NCBI GenBank assembly: GCA_029932675.1
Contig: JAOZPP010000046.1
Span: 7,692 to 23,259, forward strand
From: a bacterium
Lineage (GTDB): Bacteria; SM23-81; DAOVCL01
DNA length: 15,568 nt
Direction of reading: 5' to 3'
How positions within the stretch are numbered: position 1 is the stretch's first letter; every line of letters starts with the position of its first letter. This document shows, in pieces, positions 15,257-15,568 of this stretch. The notes beneath the pieces were generated by a model. It did no database searches, was not told the origin of the DNA, and was given only the letters and a program-made list of their open reading frames with translations. Made by a program: the position numbers and the translations under genes.

Positions 15257-15315
15257 AACTGCCTCCAGATAACCTCCTTCTCGATCACCTCAAACTTCCA
15301 TTTCCTTTCCTATAA
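15253..15315 (+). other. 20-codon ORF overlapping the etfA stop (possible remnant or leader peptide)
   Basis: ATG 15253 overlaps the etfA stop as ATGA and is preceded by GGAGGGG, so it has the look of the next gene in an operon. It encodes MKLPPDNLLLDHLKLPFPFL and then stops. It resembles no family I know. It may be the cut-off start of a lost gene, a leader peptide, or chance. Confidence 0.15.
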
Positions 15316-15568
15316 TAGGCTTTCACTCACAAGAAGTCAAAGGTAAAGATACACCCTCTTTTCAATCGGTTTTCCCCCAGTTCCCCTAAGCCTTTTCGAT
15401 GGAAAGCAACCCACCACCGGACGAGCGAGAAAAGCTTTGACAAATTCGTTCGATATGTTAACTTAGTAGTCAAATTCATAATTACAATGACGTATAAAGG
15501 ACTTGACATAAAGGTTTTATTGTCCCCTTCGGGGAATGGGAGAAAAACCCTCGCCTTTAGGCGAAGAC
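15316..15568. other. Non-coding stretch with promoter-like and hairpin elements, running to the window edge
   Basis: No ORF I can support lies here. TTGACA boxes occur at 15437-15442 and 15503-15508, and TATAAA at 15493-15498, but no pair is well spaced with a good partner. The second TTGACA overlaps an imperfect inverted repeat (GACATAAA at 15505-15512, TTTA and TGTC at 15516-15524). Three short hairpins follow: CCCC-TTC-GGGG, GGG with CCC, and TCGCC-TTTA-GGCGA. This looks like the leader of a transcript whose gene lies beyond the window. Confidence 0.35.

Noticed and set aside
15327-15509. 60-codon reverse-strand ORF in the right-hand gap
   Set aside because: It has no family resemblance and no clear ribosome binding site, so it is likely random.
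15430-15510. A complete sigma70 promoter from the TTGACA boxes
   Set aside because: Neither TTGACA has a convincing -10 element at 16-18 bases, and TATAAA at 15493 has no good -35, so only the boxes are reported.
15536-15568. ATG open to the window edge (MGEKPSPLGED)
   Set aside because: The purine-rich GGGGA lies directly against the ATG with no spacing, and the region is full of hairpins; it cannot be judged from 11 codons.
1-15568. CRISPR array, tRNA, rRNA, insertion sequence or transposase
   Set aside because: I saw no spaced direct repeats, no tRNA cloverleaf, no rRNA-like sequence and no transposase motif anywhere in the window.

Overview
The window shows a bacterium of unnamed lineage. 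Two large secreted-protein genes end in the beta-sandwich sorting domain used by type IX secretion (T9SS): QNYPNPFN, then YNVLGxxVRTL, then WDGR, then GVYxxR, then a basic end. This points to the Bacteroidota/FCB side of the bacterial tree or a nearby uncultured phylum (WOR-3, Zixibacteria, KSB1 or Cloacimonadota-like; I cannot choose). Adenylate kinase lies between secY and infA, which is the common bacterial layout. The ribosomal genes are purine-rich on the coding strand and often start with TTG. An electron-transfer flavoprotein alpha subunit carrying a ferredoxin domain suggests anaerobic metabolism. All confident genes are on the plus strand.

Layout. (1) 1-4825: the end of a Ycf48/BNR-repeat surface protein, then a 1333-residue gingipain-like (C25) protein with eight FG-GAP-type calcium loops, a beta-helix region and a sorting domain. 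(2) 4826-5085: a transition zone with a hairpin over the stop codon, a 66-codon ORF that begins like a signal peptide and then goes nowhere, and a possible sigma70-type promoter. (3) 5086-13903: an 18-gene, tightly packed spc-alpha cluster: rplE, rpsZ, rpsH, rplF, rplR, rpsE, rpmD, rplO, secY, adk, infA, rpmJ, rpsM, rpsK, rpsD, rpoA, rplQ and a small membrane-anchored protein of unknown function. It starts abruptly at rplE; rplN and rplX, normally just upstream, are absent, and so is map, which often lies between adk and infA. (4) 13904-14044: an intrinsic terminator with possible competing folds. (5) 14045-15256: ferredoxin-fused etfA without etfB beside it. (6) 15257-15568: no convincing gene, two TTGACA boxes and a run of small hairpins reaching the window edge, probably the leader of the next transcript.

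The ribosomal block makes the late-assembling small- and large-subunit proteins, the SecY channel, adenylate kinase, IF1 and the RNA polymerase alpha subunit from one likely transcript with many 4-bp stop/start overlaps. The points most worth a second look are the broken 5' end of the ribosomal cluster, a four-copy heptamer repeat placed where slippage would remove a sorting domain, the Thr-to-Val change in the adenylate kinase P-loop, and the uncharacterised small protein coupled to rplQ. I did not find a clearly new multi-gene system.
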